Shown piece by piece: positions 6,692 to 8,049 of a DNA stretch of 8,049 nt. Every line of letters begins with the position of its first letter. The first letter of the stretch is position 1. The position numbers and the translations under genes are program-made. A model generated the notes under the pieces. That model ran no database searches. It saw nothing but the letters and a program-made list of their open reading frames with translations, and was not told the origin of the DNA. Source of the DNA: Sediminibacterium sp. (lineage in GTDB: Bacteria > Bacteroidota > Bacteroidia > Chitinophagales > Chitinophagaceae); the NCBI GenBank assembly GCA_030158535.1, contig JAOASV010000209.1:1-8049 (forward strand). The letters run 5' to 3'.

Positions 6692-7514
6692 ATTGTAGGT
6701 AACTGCAAAGTGTTACTACTTCGTTTGCTTCTTTAACATCATGCACCCTGAGTATAGAAGCACCATGTAAAATAGCAGCAGTGTGTAAAACCGTAGTTCC
6801 GTTTAGCGCGTCAGAAGCTGTGATACCAAGGGTTTTATAGATAGTCGATTTTCGTGAAACACCTATTAATAGGGGCTTTTGAAAGCTTGTAAATGAAGAT
6901 AGATTTGCAATAAGTTCAAAATTTTGTTCGGGTGTTTTACTAAAACCAAAACCTGGATCTATAATGAGTTGTTGGATTCCAGATTCTTTTGTAGCGGCTA
7001 TTGTTTTTGTAAAAAATTCATGCACCACTGGTAAAATAGTTGTACTAGTATGAACGGTATGCATTTGTTCTTTATGCTCATTAACATGCATAACAACATA
7101 TGGCACATTGAGATCAGCAATAGTGTTGTACATATTAGCGTCATACTGACCACCGCTAATATCATTGATGATATGCGCACCAAGATTTACTACCTCTTTA
7201 GCAACCTCACTATGATATGTGTCTACCGATATAAATGCATCATCAAAATGACGCACAACTGCTTCAATAACGGCGCCAATTCTATCCAGCTCTTCATTTG
7301 CAGAAATGGCCTCCGCACCAGGTCTCGTACTTTGTCCTCCAATATCTAAAATAGAGGCTCCTTCATGTAGCATTTTACCTGCGAGGTCAATTACTTCGGA
7401 AACAGCCATTACCCGGCTCTTTTGGTAAAAAGAATCAGGGGTTACATTTAAAATCCCCATAATCAGGGGTTTTGTACTGTGGAGGGTTTTTCCTTGGCTA
7501 TTTAGTGTCAACAT
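6690..7514 (-). CDS. folP: Dihydropteroate synthase
   Basis: This cytoplasmic folate enzyme condenses 6-hydroxymethyl-dihydropterin pyrophosphate with p-aminobenzoate to give dihydropteroate; it is the sulfonamide target. The 274-residue TIM barrel has every family motif in order: MGILNVTPDSF (19-29), LDIGGQSTRPGA (56-67), ISVDTY (95-100), IINDISGG (115-122), VVMH (140-143), DPGFGFSKT (186-194), GVSRKS (218-223) and RVHDVKEA (256-263). The first mobile loop after NVTPDSF reads YQKSR rather than the common Asp-Gly-Gly form, and the loop after VMH is rich in His and Lys. Neither removes a known catalytic residue. It is convergent with the FKBP gene and divergent from the DUF1599 gene, with minus-strand promoter boxes in the 68-nt gap. 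Confidence 0.97.
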   Translation of the reverse strand: MLTLNSQGKTLHSTKPLIMGILNVTPDSFYQKSRVMAVSEVIDLAGKMLHEGASILDIGGQSTRPGAEAISANEELDRIGAVIEAVVRHFDDAFISVDTYHSEVAKEVVNLGAHIINDISGGQYDANMYNTIADLNVPYVVMHVNEHKEQMHTVHTSTTILPVVHEFFTKTIAATKESGIQQLIIDPGFGFSKTPEQNFELIANLSSFTSFQKPLLIGVSRKSTIYKTLGITASDALNGTTVLHTAAILHGASILRVHDVKEANEVVTLCSYLQ

Positions 7515-7528
7515 TCTGATGTTTCAAT

Positions 7529-7535
7529 TATATTG
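7529..7535 (+). promoter_or_regulatory. Candidate -7 box for the DUF1599 gene
   Basis: ATTATATTGCA at 7527-7537 contains TATATTG, one T short of TAnnTTTG, 47 nt before the ATG at 7583. It is identical to the 11-mer upstream of the dihydroorotase-like gene, which supports it slightly. No convincing -33 element was found. Confidence 0.3.
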
Positions 7536-7544
7536 CATCCGCTT

Positions 7545-7572
7545 CAAAGATATTACCAAAGGATCAAAATTA
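7545..7572 (-). promoter_or_regulatory. Two candidate -7 boxes for folP
   Basis: Two exact TAnnTTTG matches lie on the minus strand: TATCTTTG (7552-7545) and TAATTTTG (7572-7565), 30 and 50 nt before the folP ATG. A minus-strand TTG about 21 nt upstream of the distal box falls inside the start of the DUF1599 gene, so the two divergent promoters may overlap. Which box is used cannot be told from sequence. Confidence 0.45.
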
Positions 7573-7582
7573 GACCTATAAA

Positions 7583-8049
7583 ATGAGCAGTACCAATCAG
7601 GCATATGATGAGGCTATTTTAGCTTGTAGAGACATATTTATTAAAAAAACCAAAGATTACGGAACCGCATGGCGTGTATTGCGTACGATTTCTGTAGTGG
7701 ATCAAATATTTATTAAGGCCCTTCGTATTAGAACCATTCAAGATTTACAAACCCAAAAAGTAGGAGATGATATCAATTCTGAATTTAAGGGCATTGTAAA
7801 CTATGCGGTTATTGGTCTAATTCAACTGGCACTTGGTAACCCTCAGGTAGAGGAACTCCCTGTGGATCAAGTAGAAAAACTCTATTTACAATATGTAGAT
7901 TTTGCACGTCAAACGATGCTTGATAAAAACCATGATTATGGTGAAGCATGGAGAGACATGAGTCAAGAAAGTTTTGCCGATTTGATACTCATGAAGTTAA
8001 TGCGCATCAAACAAATTTTAGGTAACGATGGCAAAACCCTCATTAGTGA
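7583..8049 (+). CDS. DUF1599 / Nmad1 domain protein with internal duplication (3' end cut by window edge)
   Basis: The open frame begins at ATG 7583 and runs off the right edge after 155 codons; Bacteroidetes relatives are somewhat longer, so a short C-terminal part is missing. I recognise it as the DUF1599 family (nucleotide modification associated domain 1), whose biochemical role is not established to my knowledge. Two copies of the same unit are visible. KDYGTAWR (24-31), followed by DQIFIKALRI (40-49), reappears 93 residues later as HDYGEAWR (117-124), followed by DLILMKLMRI (133-142). Between them FKGIVNYAVIGLIQL (68-82) resembles a helix with a DxxNYxxxxL-like pattern, and the second copy of that helix would fall beyond the edge. 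No signal peptide or membrane segment is seen, so it is probably cytoplasmic. It is divergent from folP. The domain name suggests modified-nucleotide metabolism, but that comes from context studies of phage relatives. Confidence 0.88.
   Translation, partial: MSSTNQAYDEAILACRDIFIKKTKDYGTAWRVLRTISVVDQIFIKALRIRTIQDLQTQKVGDDINSEFKGIVNYAVIGLIQLALGNPQVEELPVDQVEKLYLQYVDFARQTMLDKNHDYGEAWRDMSQESFADLILMKLMRIKQILGNDGKTLIS

Noticed and set aside
7050..7349. A 99-codon plus-strand frame inside folP
   Set aside because: It is antisense to well-conserved folP motifs and its translation looks like random AT-rich sequence; it is a shadow of the real gene.

Overview
The window reads as an ordinary chromosomal housekeeping segment of a Bacteroidetes (Bacteroidota) bacterium, most likely of the Chitinophagaceae/Sphingobacteriia type. 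The evidence is AT-rich DNA, start codons without clear Shine-Dalgarno sequences, promoter -7 boxes of the Bacteroidetes form TAnnTTTG, and typical Bacteroidetes gene families (DUF4199, two-copy DUF1599, divergent dihydroorotase, lipoprotein FKBP). No insertion sequence, phage gene, CRISPR array or toxin-antitoxin pair was seen.

Layout. Positions 9-3941 hold a tight minus-strand cluster, transcribed in the order dihydroorotase-like protein, DUF4199 membrane protein, family 2 glycosyltransferase with two C-terminal membrane helices, family 4 glycosyltransferase. Gaps are 31, 4 and 16 nt, so this is probably one operon that may continue past the left edge. A plus-strand tRNA-Pro(GGG) at 4032-4108 follows, divergent from the operon. 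It shares a bidirectional terminator with the convergent ndk gene (4162-4578, minus). Ndk is divergent from a plus-strand pair, a DHH/DHHA1 phosphoesterase of the NrnA type (about 4710-5717) and a lipoprotein FKBP prolyl isomerase (5714-6643). These two overlap by ATGA and end at a strong hairpin terminator. Convergent to them is folP (6690-7514, minus). Divergent from folP is a gene cut by the right edge (7583 onward, plus) encoding a tandem-repeat DUF1599/Nmad1 protein.

How the genes fit together. Much of the window is nucleotide and folate metabolism: Ndk balances NTP pools, the DHH protein probably recycles very short RNAs or pAp/linear dinucleotides, FolP makes dihydropteroate, and the dihydroorotase relative belongs by descent to pyrimidine synthesis. 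The two glycosyltransferases and the small membrane protein suggest lipid-linked or surface glycan synthesis.

The most notable points are the dihydroorotase homologue, which has lost essentially every metal ligand (a pseudoenzyme or repurposed amidohydrolase), and the internally duplicated DUF1599 protein beside folP. I found no clear undescribed multi-gene system.
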